A stretch of 64,000 nucleotides of DNA from Pyxidicoccus sp. MSG2 (GCF_026626705.1 NZ_JAPNKC010000001.1:9132001-9196000); one strand, 5' to 3'; counted from the stretch's first letter, positions 44,022 through 54,615 are shown. Numbers and translations: made by a program. The notes: generated by a model not told the origin, from the letters alone.

Positions 44022-44996
44022 CTACTTCTGCCCCGCCTTCAGCCGCTCCAGGTCGGCGTCCACCATCATCTCCACCAGCTGCTTGAAGCGCACGGTGGGC
44101 TCCCAGTCCAACTTCTTCTTCGCCTTGGCGTAGTCGCCGATGAGCAGGTCCACCTCTGCGGGGCGCACGAAGGCCGGGTCGATGTGCACGTACTTCTGGT
44201 AGTCCAGGCCCACGCGGCCGAAGGCAATCTCCACCAGCTCGCGCACGGTGTGCGTCTCGTTGGTGGCCACCACGTAGTCGTCCGGCTCCGGCTGCTGGAG
44301 CATGCGCCACATGGCGTCCACGTAGTCGCCCGCGAAGCCCCAGTCGCGCTTGGCGTCCAGGTTGCCCATGGGCAGCTTGTCCTGGAGGCCCAGCTTGATG
44401 CGCGCGACGTTGTGGGTCACCTTGCGCGTGACGAACTCGAGGCCGCGGCGCGGGGACTCGTGGTTGAAGAGGATGCCGCTCACCGCGAACAGGTTGAAGG
44501 ACTCGCGGTAGTTCACCGTGATGTGGTGGCCGTACGCCTTGGCCACGCCGTACGGGCTGCGCGGGTAGAAGGGCGTCTCCTCCGTCTGCGGCACCTCCAG
44601 CACCTTGCCGAACATCTCGCTGGAGGACGCCTGGTAGAAGCGCACCTGCGGGCGGGTGTGGCGGATGGCCTCCAGCATCTTCGTCACGCCCAGCGCGGTG
44701 AACTCACCGGTGAGCACGGGCTGGTTCCAGCTGGTGGGCACGAAGGACTGCGCCGCCAGGTTGTAGACCTCGTCCGGCTTGACCAGGTTCAGGAGCGCCG
44801 CGAGCGAGAACTGGTCCAGCAGGTCGCCCTGGTGGAGCTGGATCTTCCCGTGCAGGTGCTGGATGCGCTCGAACTTCTCCTCCGAAGAGCGGCGCACCAT
44901 GCCGTGAACTTCGTAGCCCTTCGAGAGCAGCAGCTCCGCGAGGTAGCTGCCGTCCTGCCCCGTGATGCCTGTAATCAGTGCGCGCTTGGTCGCCAT
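44022..44996 (-). CDS. gmd: GDP-mannose 4,6-dehydratase
   Basis: A 324-residue extended SDR that forms GDP-4-keto-6-deoxymannose, the first step to GDP-rhamnose, fucose or perosamine. KRALITGITGQDGSYLAELL is the family hallmark; LHQGDLLDQFSLAALLNLVK, EVYNLAAQSFVPTSWNQPV, YQASSSEMFGKVLEVPQ and FYPRSPYGVAKAYGHH (YxxxK) follow. LFNHESPRRGLEFVTRKVTH is characteristic of Gmd. It is the first gene of a four-gene minus-strand run (gmd-rmd-methyltransferase-GT2). A poor promoter pair (45053-45058 and 45029-45034, 18 bases apart) lies upstream. Confidence 0.95.
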   Translation of the reverse strand: MATKRALITGITGQDGSYLAELLLSKGYEVHGMVRRSSEEKFERIQHLHGKIQLHQGDLLDQFSLAALLNLVKPDEVYNLAAQSFVPTSWNQPVLTGEFTALGVTKMLEAIRHTRPQVRFYQASSSEMFGKVLEVPQTEETPFYPRSPYGVAKAYGHHITVNYRESFNLFAVSGILFNHESPRRGLEFVTRKVTHNVARIKLGLQDKLPMGNLDAKRDWGFAGDYVDAMWRMLQQPEPDDYVVATNETHTVRELVEIAFGRVGLDYQKYVHIDPAFVRPAEVDLLIGDYAKAKKKLDWEPTVRFKQLVEMMVDADLERLKAGQK

Positions 44997-45028
44997 GGTC
45001 TTTTTCTATGTTTGCTGGAGGACGGCGC

Positions 45029-45058
45029 GTTGTACCCGAGGCAGTCGCCCGTAGCCAA
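45029..45058 (-). promoter_or_regulatory. Weak promoter candidate for the gmd operon
   Basis: On the minus strand TTGGCT (45053-45058) is followed by 18 bases and TACAAC (45029-45034), about 32 bases before the gmd ATG. Both hexamers match the housekeeping consensus only partly. No other candidate in the 142-base gap is better. Confidence 0.3.
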
Positions 45059-45138
45059 CCGTTGCCTGAGTCTTCGTACTTGAAGGACACACCTCCCGTG
45101 ACAAGGTAGGCGTTTCCCAGATGAGCGAGGAGCCCGTC

Positions 45139-46392
45139 ATGACCAACCCGTTTCCCCTGGCCCTGGCGGCGCTGCTCGCGAGTGCGACCGTGTCCGCACA
45201 GCCCGTTTCCGTGGTGCCCGTCCGGGAGACCCAGCCGAACCCGGCCGTCACCGGTGGGGCGCTCCGGGACGTCGCGCTGTGGGTGAACCCGGCCGACGGC
45301 GGCGCCAGCCTGCTGCTGACCGCGTACGACAATGCCAACGCGGGTCTGGTCACCTTCGGGATGGACGGGGCGCAGCAGGAGGCGGAGCTGGACGGGCCGG
45401 TCCAGGGCGTGGCCGTGCACGACGACTTCCCCCTGGCGGGGGGCAGCCGGACGCTGGTGGTGGCGGCCAGCACCACCTTCAATGGGCTGGTTGCGTACCG
45501 GCTGGACCCGGGCGGCGCGGAACGCGTCGTGCGCATCGGCATCGCGGGTTTCCTCACCGGCACGCAGTACTCCACCGTGGCGCTCTACCGCAGCCCCACC
45601 TCTGGCCGCTTCTACGTCTTCGCGGGCACCGCGGGGGGACGGCTCGAGCAGTTCGAGCTGACGGGGGCGGATGGTGGGGTGACGGGCCTCCCGGCGCGCG
45701 TGCTCGCCACGGCGGGAGGCGGAATCGCCGGTGTGGTGGCGGATGAGGAGACGGGCCGGCTGTTCGTCACCGAGGAGGGGCAGGGCCTGTGGCGCTACTC
45801 CGCCGAGGCGGATGGTGGTCAGACGCGACTGAAGGTGGCCTCGGTGGGAGCCGCGCTCAACACCGACGTGGGCCGGGTGAGCCTGTACCGGGCGAGCAAT
45901 GGCGAGGGCTACATCCTCGTCGCGGACACGGCCTCGGGCGCGTTCGCCGTGTTCGAGCGCCGCTCCGAATCCCTGGTGGGCTCGTTCCAGGTGGTGGCGT
46001 CGGACGGCGGCATCGACGCGGTGGTTGCCCCGGTGGCCCTGGCGGTGGCGTCGCGTCCGGTGGGGCCGGACTTCCCGGACGGGCTCTTCGTCGCGCACGA
46101 CGGCGTCGAGACTCCCGCGGAGAACCTCAAGCTGGTGTCCTGGCCGGCGGTGGCGAACGCCTTCAACCCGCCGCTGCGCATCGACACGCGGCAGGTCACC
46201 GACGGCGGGACGGACGCGGGGACGGGCGGGACGGATGCCGGCCCCGACGTCCGGCCCCAGCCGCTGCCGGTGCCCGGCGACGGTGACGCGGACGACGACA
46301 GCGGCTGCTCGTGCGCCACGGCCTCGGTGCCCGCCTCGGCGCTGCTCGGGCTGCTTGCCCTGGCGCTGGCCGGACGGCGGCGCCGGAGCTGA
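45139..46392 (+). CDS. Beta-propeller-phytase-like exported protein with MYXO-CTERM tail
   Basis: A 417-residue protein. The ATG at 45139 has AGGAG upstream. A Sec signal ends near LLASATVSAQ. The body resembles beta-propeller phytases: DVALWVNPADGGASLLLTAY, GLVTFGMDGAQQEAELDGPV, GGIAGVVADEETGRLFVTEE, YILVADTASGAFAVFERR and FPDGLFVAHDG fit the repeating blades. A Thr/Asp/Gly linker leads to DSGCSCATASVPASALLGLL and a hydrophobic helix ending RRRRS, the MYXO-CTERM architecture for surface display or outer-membrane delivery. Phytate-phosphate release is expected from family, calcium-dependent. The 5'-nucleotidase gene follows 46 bases later on the same strand. Confidence 0.85.
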   Translation: MTNPFPLALAALLASATVSAQPVSVVPVRETQPNPAVTGGALRDVALWVNPADGGASLLLTAYDNANAGLVTFGMDGAQQEAELDGPVQGVAVHDDFPLAGGSRTLVVAASTTFNGLVAYRLDPGGAERVVRIGIAGFLTGTQYSTVALYRSPTSGRFYVFAGTAGGRLEQFELTGADGGVTGLPARVLATAGGGIAGVVADEETGRLFVTEEGQGLWRYSAEADGGQTRLKVASVGAALNTDVGRVSLYRASNGEGYILVADTASGAFAVFERRSESLVGSFQVVASDGGIDAVVAPVALAVASRPVGPDFPDGLFVAHDGVETPAENLKLVSWPAVANAFNPPLRIDTRQVTDGGTDAGTGGTDAGPDVRPQPLPVPGDGDADDDSGCSCATASVPASALLGLLALALAGRRRRS

Positions 46393-46438
46393 AAGCGCGT
46401 TGCCAGGGGGAGCGCGCCGCGCTGAAGTGCGCGGCTCC

Positions 46439-48250
46439 ATGCGTTCCCCGCGTCCCGTCCTCGTCGCGCTGGCGGCCGTTGCCGCCGCCTGCGCCAGCAC
46501 CCCTCCCAAGTCCACGCCTGGCGGCGTCGGCTCCACCGCGAGCGCCGCGTCGGCGCAAGCCGTGCGCCTCACGCTGGTGGGGCTCAACGACCTCCATGGC
46601 CACGTGGAGCCCGGCCGCACCGTCCTGAAGGACGGGCAGGTGGTGGAGGAGGGTGGGGCGGCCACGCTCGCGGCCTACGTGGCACGGCTGCGCGCGGACA
46701 ACCCGGGCGGGGTGCTGCTGGTGGACGGTGGGGACCTCTTCCAAGGCACGCTCCCCTCCAACCTCACGGAGGGCGCCATCGTCGTCGACGTGTACAACCA
46801 CCTGGGTGTCACGGCGGCGGCCATCGGCAACCACGAGTTCGACTACGGCCCCGTGGGGCCGGGCACCCTGGCGAAGGGCCCGGGCGAGGACTCGCTGGGC
46901 GCCCTCAAGGCCCGCGTCGCCCAGGCACGCTTCCCCCTGCTGTCCGCCAACCTGCGCGAGGCGGCCACCGGCCAGCGCCCGGCGTGGACGGGCAATGACG
47001 GCACGGCCCTCGTCACGGTGAAGGGCGTGAAGGTGGGGTTGCTGGGGCTCACCACCGAGTCCACGCCGGAGGCCACCAACCCCGTCAACGTGGCGTCCCT
47101 GCGCTTCCTGCCGCTGGCGCCCGCCGCCCTGGAGGCGGCCCGCTCCCTGCGCGCGCGCGGCGCGGAGGTGGTCATCGTCGTCGCCCACGCGGGCGGCAAG
47201 TGCCCGGACGTGAAGAACCCGCGCGACACGTCCACCTGTGACAGGGGCGACTCGGAGATTCTCGACATGCTGGATGGGCTGCCGCCGGGCACGGTGGACG
47301 CGGTGGTGGCCGGGCACACGCACCAGCCCCTGGGCGTCTTCTACAAGGGCGTGCCCGTCATCGAGACGTCGGGCCAGGCGCGCTCGCTGGGCGTGGTGGA
47401 GCTGTACGTGGACCCGGCGGGCCGCCGCGTGCTGCCGGAGCGCACCCGCCTCCAGGCGTCGATTCCCCTCTGCGCGAAGGTGGACGCGGTCAGCGGCACG
47501 TGTGACGCGCGCCGGCTGAAGGCGCAGCCGGACGTGAAGCTGGTGCAGGCCACCTTCCTCGGCGCGCCGGTGGTGCCCGACGCCCAGGTGGAGGCGCTGC
47601 TGGCGCCGGCACTGAAGATGGCGCGCGAGACGCAGCTGCGCCCGCTCGGCATCTCCGCCGCCGCGCCCCTGACGCGCGGCTACGACGCGGAGAGCGCGCT
47701 GGGCAACCTCCTCGCGGACGCCCTGCGCGACGTGGCCCGCGCGGACGTGGCGCTGATGAACCCCGGAGGCATCCGCGCGGACCTGCCGGCGGGCCCGCTC
47801 ACCTTCGGCCAGATGTACGAGGTGCTGCCCTTCGACAACACCGTCGCCGTGCTCCAGCTCAGCGGCGCGGAATTGCGGCGCCTGCTGGAGCTGGCCCATT
47901 CCACGGACCGGGGCGCCGTCTTCCCCGTCTCCGGATTGGAGCTGACGCTGGCGAACTGCCCGGGGCCCCAGCGGCTGCAGGGCGTGACGCTGGCGGGAGG
48001 CGGGGCGCTGGAGCCGGGGAAGACGTACCGGGTGGCGCTGCCGGACTTCCTCGCCCGCGGCGGAGACGGCCTAGCGCCCCTCGTCCGGACGCTGCCCCCC
48101 GAACGCGTGGACCTCACGCCGGTGCGCGGCATGGACCTGCGCGACGCCGTCATCGCCTACGGGAAGGCGCGGGGTGGAGTCCTGCCCATGCCCCCGGTGG
48201 GTCGCGTGCGCTACACCGGTGTCGCGGCCTGTCCTGGCGCGGCGCGGTGA
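46439..48250 (+). CDS. 5'-nucleotidase / UshA-family lipoprotein
   Basis: A 603-residue protein with lipoprotein signal MRSPRPVLVALAAVAAACAS, Cys at residue 18. The calcineurin-like metallophosphoesterase domain has LVGLNDLHGHVEP, LLVDGGDLFQGTLPSNL, AAIGNHEFDYGP and VAGHTHQPLG, giving the two-metal ligand set. The C-terminal 5'-nucleotidase domain begins near residue 400, with ESALGNLLADALRDVARADV, NPGGIRADLPAGPLTFGQMY and LPFDNTVAVLQLSGAELRRL. Such enzymes hydrolyse extracellular nucleotides or sugar nucleotides at the envelope. Its neighbour is a phytase, suggesting a phosphate-acquisition pair. Pro/Gly/Ala linker after the lipobox. Confidence 0.92.
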   Translation: MRSPRPVLVALAAVAAACASTPPKSTPGGVGSTASAASAQAVRLTLVGLNDLHGHVEPGRTVLKDGQVVEEGGAATLAAYVARLRADNPGGVLLVDGGDLFQGTLPSNLTEGAIVVDVYNHLGVTAAAIGNHEFDYGPVGPGTLAKGPGEDSLGALKARVAQARFPLLSANLREAATGQRPAWTGNDGTALVTVKGVKVGLLGLTTESTPEATNPVNVASLRFLPLAPAALEAARSLRARGAEVVIVVAHAGGKCPDVKNPRDTSTCDRGDSEILDMLDGLPPGTVDAVVAGHTHQPLGVFYKGVPVIETSGQARSLGVVELYVDPAGRRVLPERTRLQASIPLCAKVDAVSGTCDARRLKAQPDVKLVQATFLGAPVVPDAQVEALLAPALKMARETQLRPLGISAAAPLTRGYDAESALGNLLADALRDVARADVALMNPGGIRADLPAGPLTFGQMYEVLPFDNTVAVLQLSGAELRRLLELAHSTDRGAVFPVSGLELTLANCPGPQRLQGVTLAGGGALEPGKTYRVALPDFLARGGDGLAPLVRTLPPERVDLTPVRGMDLRDAVIAYGKARGGVLPMPPVGRVRYTGVAACPGAAR

Positions 48251-48256
48251 AGGGAG

Positions 48257-48364
48257 CCGGGGCCGAAAATTCAGTCCCTGTGTGATCCGCTGGGACTGAA
48301 CGAGGAGAGCCAACCCGGCGTAAGATCAGCGGAAACGCGCCAGGGCCCGATTTTTCGGCCTTGG
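48257..48364 (+). promoter_or_regulatory. Structured leader candidate with alternative pairings
   Basis: An outer stem pairs 48257-48269 with 48352-48364 (13 pairs, two G-T; core GGCCGAAAA with TTTTCGGCC). Directly stacked on it, TTCAGTCCC (48270-48278) pairs with GGGACTGAA (48292-48300). The loop bases TCCGCT (48286-48291) can pair with AGCGGA (48328-48333), a pseudoknot. A competing local hairpin (48344-48350 with 48355-48360, TTTT loop) would break the outer stem. Lies 115 bases upstream of the zinc-ribbon gene. No known riboswitch class recognised. Confidence 0.45.
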
Positions 48365-48389
48365 ATCAGTTTTCAACGGGAGGAAGAGT

Positions 48390-48402
48390 CCCTAGTCTAG
48401 GG
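48390..48402. promoter_or_regulatory. Short palindrome upstream of the zinc-ribbon gene
   Basis: CCCTAG-T-CTAGGG, a perfect 6-base inverted repeat with one central base, 77 bases before the ATG at 48479. CTAG is rare in such genomes, so the dyad may be an operator. GACTGAAC(C)GAGG occurs twice in this leader, at 48294-48305 and 48412-48424. Confidence 0.35.
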
Positions 48403-48478
48403 CACGCGAGCGACTGAACCGAGGTGGCCCTTTGCCTGGGCCTGCGAGTGCTGGCGCGCGTGAGTGGGAGGGACTGAC

Positions 48479-48856
48479 ATGCTCTACAAAGTGACCCCGA
48501 TGATGGCGCCGCCTGCGCCCGACAAGGCCAAGCAGCGTGAACCGGGGCAGGGCCAGCCGCGCAAGCGGCGCAAGTCCGCCGTCTACGACGCGGACGGCCA
48601 CGAGGTGCTCATCTCGCTGATGTGCATCAAGTGCCGGACCCTGAAGCCGCTGGCCCAGTTCGGCCTGCGGAAGATGGCGGATGGCGCCATCCGCAACCAG
48701 CCCTGGTGCCGCACCTGCCGCTCGGGCGCGGGCTCCAAGAAGTCCAAGGCCGCCAAGGACGCCGACGTGAAGGCCCCCGAGGCCCCCGCGCCCGTGCTCC
48801 AGGTCGTCGCCAAGGCGGATGAAGCCGCTCCGCCCGCTGTCGCCGTGCAGGGCTGA
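48479..48856 (+). CDS. Small basic zinc-ribbon protein, unknown function
   Basis: A 125-residue protein; ATG at 48479 after GGGAGGGAC. A basic N-terminal region (KAKQREPGQGQPRKRRKSAV) precedes two Cys pairs, LMCIKCRTLKPLAQFGLR and WCRTCRSGAGSKKSKAAK, the Cys-x2-Cys...Cys-x2-Cys spacing of a zinc ribbon or half treble clef as found before HNH-type nucleases. No nuclease residues follow; the C terminus is Ala/Pro/Glu-rich. The basic charge suggests nucleic-acid binding. The 228-base leader is unusually structured. It converges with the Hsp70 operon. Confidence 0.65.
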   Translation: MLYKVTPMMAPPAPDKAKQREPGQGQPRKRRKSAVYDADGHEVLISLMCIKCRTLKPLAQFGLRKMADGAIRNQPWCRTCRSGAGSKKSKAAKDADVKAPEAPAPVLQVVAKADEAAPPAVAVQG

Positions 48857-48892
48857 GCTGATCCACCGCTGAGCCACGCTCCCGAGGGGCGG

Positions 48893-48918
48893 CCCTCCCG
48901 GCCGACCTGACGGGAGGG
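48893..48918. terminator. Bidirectional hairpin between convergent genes
   Basis: CCCTCCCG (48893-48900) pairs perfectly with CGGGAGGG (48911-48918) around a 10-base loop, in the 113-base gap between the zinc-ribbon gene and the Hsp70 operon. No T run on either side. Confidence 0.5.
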
Positions 48919-48969
48919 ATCTGACCGGGATGATCGCGACCTCGCCGGTCACAACGCCCGGAAGTCGCC

Positions 48970-51747
48970 TCAGGACAGCCGGAGTCCGGCGGGCAGCGTG
49001 TCGCCGAGCGCCCGGGCCTCGTCCGCCGCCTCCAGCGCCACCACCTCGCGCACCATGCGCACCCAGGCCTCGTGCGCCTTGGCCGCGGCGAGCTCCCGGG
49101 CCGTACGCTCGCGCAGCGCAGGGTCCAGATCCCGAGTGCGGTCCCCGGTGAGCCGGGCCAGCTGCGCCGCCGCGAAGGGGGCGCCGTCAATCTTCTTCAG
49201 GTCCATGTCGAGGAGCAGCGTGAGCCACGCCTCCGCCGTCTCCACGTCCACCACCTTGTGGCTGCTGCCGTAGAGGGGCACCCGCGCGCCCAGCCGGCCC
49301 AGGGACCAGGCCCACGGGCCGCCGGACTTCGCCTCGGCCTTGAGCCGCGAGGCAATCCACCCGCCCACCTCGGACTTGTCCCCGGGCGACAGGTGCTCCA
49401 GCGAGGCCACGGTGCGGACCATCTCCTCCAGCCCCTCTGGCTGGATGCCCTTGAGCTTCCCCGCGGGCGGCGCGTCCGGCGGCACCTTCCGGGCGAGGTG
49501 CGGCTGGAGGTACGCGTACAGCTTCTGCTGCTGCGCCTCGGTGAGACCGCCGGCGATGCGGCGCCACATCACCCAGAACTCCGTCCACACCGCCTTGTCC
49601 GTGTGGTGCTGCACCAGCGCGTCGAAGAGGCTGAAGGTCTGCTCCGAGCGCCAGCCGTCCAGCGGGTAGCCGAAGCCCGGGCGCAGCGAGAAGCCGGTGA
49701 GGCTGTAGAAGACGCGCTCGTGGTCCTCCGTACGCCGCCGCTTGCTGGCGCCCGCGTACAGGGTGCTCCACATCTCGCGCAGCACCGGCACGCGCCACGT
49801 CTCGCGCGGGCCCAGCGCCTTCTCCAGCGTGCGCCCCAGTTGCTTCACGTCCTTGGGGCCGATGGGCAGCGGCTTGTTGCCGTAGACGCGCTCGATGTTG
49901 TCCTTCGCCTCGACGAAGCGCGCGGGCATGGACTCGGTGACGGTCAGCTCGTGCGAGCCGCCCGTGCCGCGCAGCTCGAACTCCAGCCGCCAGCGCTCGT
50001 CCGCCACGTTGGAGACGCAGTACAGCTCCAACGTGCCAATCTCCGTCAGCGCGGCCTGCAGGTGCACGGGGACTTCCGCCACCTTGCCGGTGGCGCCCTT
50101 GAGCAGCGTGTGGATGGGCGGCAGGGGCTTCAAGTCCTCCGCCAGCGGGACGAGGTCTCCCGGCTTGTCGATGCGGTCGCTCGTCGTGGAGTAGAGCTGG
50201 AACTGCACCGGCCGCCCGAGGGTGAGCGTGAAGGGGCGCTCGCCCAGGTCCACCTTCTGGCCTTCCTCGAAGCCGCGGGGGATGAGGCACAGCGCCGGCT
50301 GCTCCGCGCTGTCCGCCGGCCGCTGCAGGCCCACGTAGTACGCGCGCGCCGCGCCACCGCCGATGCGCAGGCCATGCCCGCGCCGCACCAGCCCGTAGTA
50401 CGCCGCGCCGCGCGCCACCGCCAATTCGAGCGAGGTGTGGCGCAGCAGGGGGATGCGCGGCGCGCCGGGCCACCACGCGGAGAGCGCCAGCACCAGCCGC
50501 TCGGAAATCTGGGGCGAGTTGAAGACGCCGCCGTTGAGGAGGATGGCGTCGGGGCGGGGCAGGGCGCCCTCGGCGGGGGCCGCCTCGCCCAGCGCCGCGA
50601 AGCCCGCCGCCGCGTGCTGCGCGAGGAAGGCCGCCAGGTGCCGCGTCACCGCCGGGTCCTGCACGTACGGCAGGCCCAGTTCCTGGAGCGCCATGCGCGC
50701 GGCGCGGCGCGGGCGCTCGCCAGGCGCGGAGGCGGGGAAGAAGCCGTCCAGCACCAGCGCGTGCGCCTCGTCGCGCAACAGCTCCGTGGACAGCGTGCCA
50801 CCCAGGAGCCGGCTGCCCCCGCCCACCAGTGAGACGCCGTACTTCTCGGGAGGCTCGTTGCCCAGCAGCGCTTCCTTCGCGGTGCGCGCGGCCTGGATGG
50901 CGTGCGTCCACTGCGTGGCGGACAGGCGTCGGCCGTCGGTGAAGAGCTTCTCCTCCACGCGGCGGGCCAGGGCGGCGTCCATGTTGTCGCCGCCCAGCAT
51001 CAGGTGGTCGCCCACCGCGAGGCGCCGCAGCATGGGCCCCTCGGGCGAGACGCCCGCGTGCACCAGTGTGAAGTCCGTGGTGCCGCCGCCCACGTCCACC
51101 ACCAGCACCAGCCGCACGTTGGAGAGCGTCTGCTCCAGGCCCGTCCGGTGGCGCGCGGTGTAGTCGTAGAAGGCCGCCTGCGGCTCCTCCAGGAGCGTGA
51201 ACTTCTCCAGCCCCGCCTTGCGCGCGGCGCTCACCGTGAGGGCGCGCGCCGCCTCGTCGAAGGAGGCGGGGACGGTAATCACCACCTCCTGCTTGGACAG
51301 CGGCTCATCCGGGTGCGCGAAGTCCCACGCGCGCGCCATGTGCGTCAGCAAGAGGGCGCTGGCGTCCACCGGAGAGAGCTTCTGCACGTCTGCCGGAGCG
51401 CCCCACGGGAGGATGGGCGCGGAGCGGTCCACGCCCGGGTGGCACAGCCAGCTCTTGGCGCTGGAGACGAGGCGGCCCGGCACGCGCGCGCCCTGCCAGC
51501 GCGCCAGCTCGCCCACCACCCACGGGCCGCCGTCATCGCCCCAGGGCAGCTTCAGCGACTCGGCGGCCAGCTCCTGGCCGGCGGGCACATACACGGTGGA
51601 GGGCAGCAGCGCGCGGGGCGCCACCTCTCCCTGCCGGACGAGCTGGGGAATCGGGAAGTCCTCCACGGGGGCGCCCGCGCCCTTCGAGGGGTCCACGGAC
51701 GCCACCGCGCAGTGGGTGGTTCCCAGGTCGATTCCAACGATTCGCAT
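48970..51747 (-). CDS. Hsp70-like protein, long form with DUF3731-like C-terminal region
   Basis: A 925-residue actin-fold ATPase. The N-terminal nucleotide-binding domain has MRIVGIDLGTTHCAVASVD, PASFDEAARALTVSAARKAG, LLEEPQAAFYDY, VLVVDVGGGTTDFTLVHAG and GDHLMLGGDNMDAALARRVE, all Hsp70 hallmarks, plus LLNGGVFNSPQISERLV. An inserted SAKSWLCHPGVDR segment is typical of this subgroup. After a beta region (about 480-620) a long helical C terminus (about 640-925) replaces the usual DnaK lid; I take it as the DUF3731 type from memory of the family. It starts 25 bases after the second Hsp70 and forms one operon with it and the DUF2760 gene. Client unknown. Confidence 0.88.
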   Translation of the reverse strand: MRIVGIDLGTTHCAVASVDPSKGAGAPVEDFPIPQLVRQGEVAPRALLPSTVYVPAGQELAAESLKLPWGDDGGPWVVGELARWQGARVPGRLVSSAKSWLCHPGVDRSAPILPWGAPADVQKLSPVDASALLLTHMARAWDFAHPDEPLSKQEVVITVPASFDEAARALTVSAARKAGLEKFTLLEEPQAAFYDYTARHRTGLEQTLSNVRLVLVVDVGGGTTDFTLVHAGVSPEGPMLRRLAVGDHLMLGGDNMDAALARRVEEKLFTDGRRLSATQWTHAIQAARTAKEALLGNEPPEKYGVSLVGGGSRLLGGTLSTELLRDEAHALVLDGFFPASAPGERPRRAARMALQELGLPYVQDPAVTRHLAAFLAQHAAAGFAALGEAAPAEGALPRPDAILLNGGVFNSPQISERLVLALSAWWPGAPRIPLLRHTSLELAVARGAAYYGLVRRGHGLRIGGGAARAYYVGLQRPADSAEQPALCLIPRGFEEGQKVDLGERPFTLTLGRPVQFQLYSTTSDRIDKPGDLVPLAEDLKPLPPIHTLLKGATGKVAEVPVHLQAALTEIGTLELYCVSNVADERWRLEFELRGTGGSHELTVTESMPARFVEAKDNIERVYGNKPLPIGPKDVKQLGRTLEKALGPRETWRVPVLREMWSTLYAGASKRRRTEDHERVFYSLTGFSLRPGFGYPLDGWRSEQTFSLFDALVQHHTDKAVWTEFWVMWRRIAGGLTEAQQQKLYAYLQPHLARKVPPDAPPAGKLKGIQPEGLEEMVRTVASLEHLSPGDKSEVGGWIASRLKAEAKSGGPWAWSLGRLGARVPLYGSSHKVVDVETAEAWLTLLLDMDLKKIDGAPFAAAQLARLTGDRTRDLDPALRERTARELAAAKAHEAWVRMVREVVALEAADEARALGDTLPAGLRLS

Positions 51748-51772
51748 ACGCCTCCGGTTGACGGACGGCTTT

Positions 51773-53635
<1,863 letters not shown>

Positions 53636-53652
53636 ATCGGACTGGAACTCCT

Positions 53653-54279
53653 TCAGGCGAGCTCGACTTCCGCGGGCGCCAGCACCCGCGGGTCCATGGC
53701 CGGGCTCACGGCGGGGAACTTCACTTCCGTCGTCACCCAGCCGTGGTGGCGCAGCGTCCCGGTGTAGGGCGGCTGGCCGGCCACGTTGCCGGTGAGGCGG
53801 GTGCGCTGTGCGTCGAAGCCGGCGGGCACCTTGACGCTGTCCCCCTCCGACTGCGGCAGTACCGGCTGGAGGGTGAGGTATTGGTTCACCACCTTGCGGC
53901 AGCCCTCATGGACGATGCGGGCCGCGGCCCCCACCTCGGCGTCCGAGAAGGCGGCCACGTTCTCCTGGAGGAAGTCCACGAAGCGGCCCTCTCGCTGGAG
54001 CATGCCCAGCAGGGACAGGGCGCTGGCGTGCTCGCGCTCGGGTGCAAGGGCGGGGGGCGGCTCGGGGGGCTTCACCACCGCCGGCTTCGGCTGCTCCTTC
54101 GCCAGGGCGGCGGGCGCGGGGCCACCGGCGGGGAGCTGTGCGAGCTGGCCGGCGTCGTAGGCCCGGCTGGCCGGCAGCACCGCCTGGGCGAACTCGCGGG
54201 ACACGAGGCAGCGCCAGAAGCACAGCCAGGCGAGCCAGAAGCGTGCGAAGAACGACAGGGAGGCGGACGGGTCGGTCAT
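53653..54279 (-). CDS. DUF2760-like protein
   Basis: A 208-residue protein that opens the Hsp70 operon. ATG at 54279. The N terminus is amphipathic and aromatic (LSFFARFWLAWLCFWRCL), perhaps membrane-associated. A Pro/Ala linker (about 45-85) follows. The conserved body, SALSLLGMLQREGRFVDFLQ, ENVAAFSDAEVGAAARIVHE, GCRKVVNQYLTLQPVLPQ and the C-terminal strand part GTLRHHGWVTTEVKFPAV, matches DUF2760 as I remember it. In many proteobacteria this gene accompanies two Hsp70-like genes in the same order; function is unknown. It may be an Hsp70 co-factor or anchor. Confidence 0.78.
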   Translation of the reverse strand: MTDPSASLSFFARFWLAWLCFWRCLVSREFAQAVLPASRAYDAGQLAQLPAGGPAPAALAKEQPKPAVVKPPEPPPALAPEREHASALSLLGMLQREGRFVDFLQENVAAFSDAEVGAAARIVHEGCRKVVNQYLTLQPVLPQSEGDSVKVPAGFDAQRTRLTGNVAGQPPYTGTLRHHGWVTTEVKFPAVSPAMDPRVLAPAEVELA

Positions 54280-54345
54280 CGACTCCGGATAACAAAGCCC
54301 GCCTGCTTTGCAATTCAGCAAATGGAGGGAAGTGCCCCAAATGCA

Positions 54346-54375
54346 AAGGGCCTCACGGTTTCCCGTGAGGCCCTT
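54346..54375 (-). terminator. Strong terminator after tRNA-Ala
   Basis: A 13-pair stem (54346-54358 with 54363-54375) closed by a GAAA tetraloop on the minus strand, followed by TTTGCATTT. It lies 10 bases after the tRNA CCA end and would stop the tRNA transcript before the DUF2760 gene. Confidence 0.88.
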
Positions 54376-54385
54376 CGGTTCTTCA

Positions 54386-54461
<76 letters not shown>

Positions 54462-54528
54462 ACAACCGGACTGCTGACTGCTCGTCTGCTGCGCCCCGGC
54501 GGCGTTGGGTCCGCCGAAGTGGAACGGG

Positions 54529-54557
54529 CTAGTACCGGACCCCTTTCATGCTGTCAA
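54529..54557 (-). promoter_or_regulatory. Promoter of tRNA-Ala
   Basis: On the minus strand a perfect TTGACA (54552-54557) is followed by 17 bases and TACTAG (54529-54534). Predicted start near 54522, about 60 bases before the mature 5' end. Confidence 0.68.
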
Positions 54558-54586
54558 GCGCAAGGCGCAGCCAATAATTCCTGCGA

Positions 54587-54615
54587 TTGACGTGCCGCGC
54601 AGCGGATGCCATAAA
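54587..54615 (+). promoter_or_regulatory. Promoter of the TPR protein gene
   Basis: TTGACG (54587-54592), 17 bases, CATAAA (54610-54615). Predicted start near 54622, 44 bases before the ATG at 54666. It faces away from the tRNA promoter, the two -35 elements lying 29 bases apart. Confidence 0.6.

Noticed and set aside
45000..45138. Pho box upstream of the phytase
   Set aside because: No pair of CTGTCAT-like direct repeats with 11-base phasing could be found.
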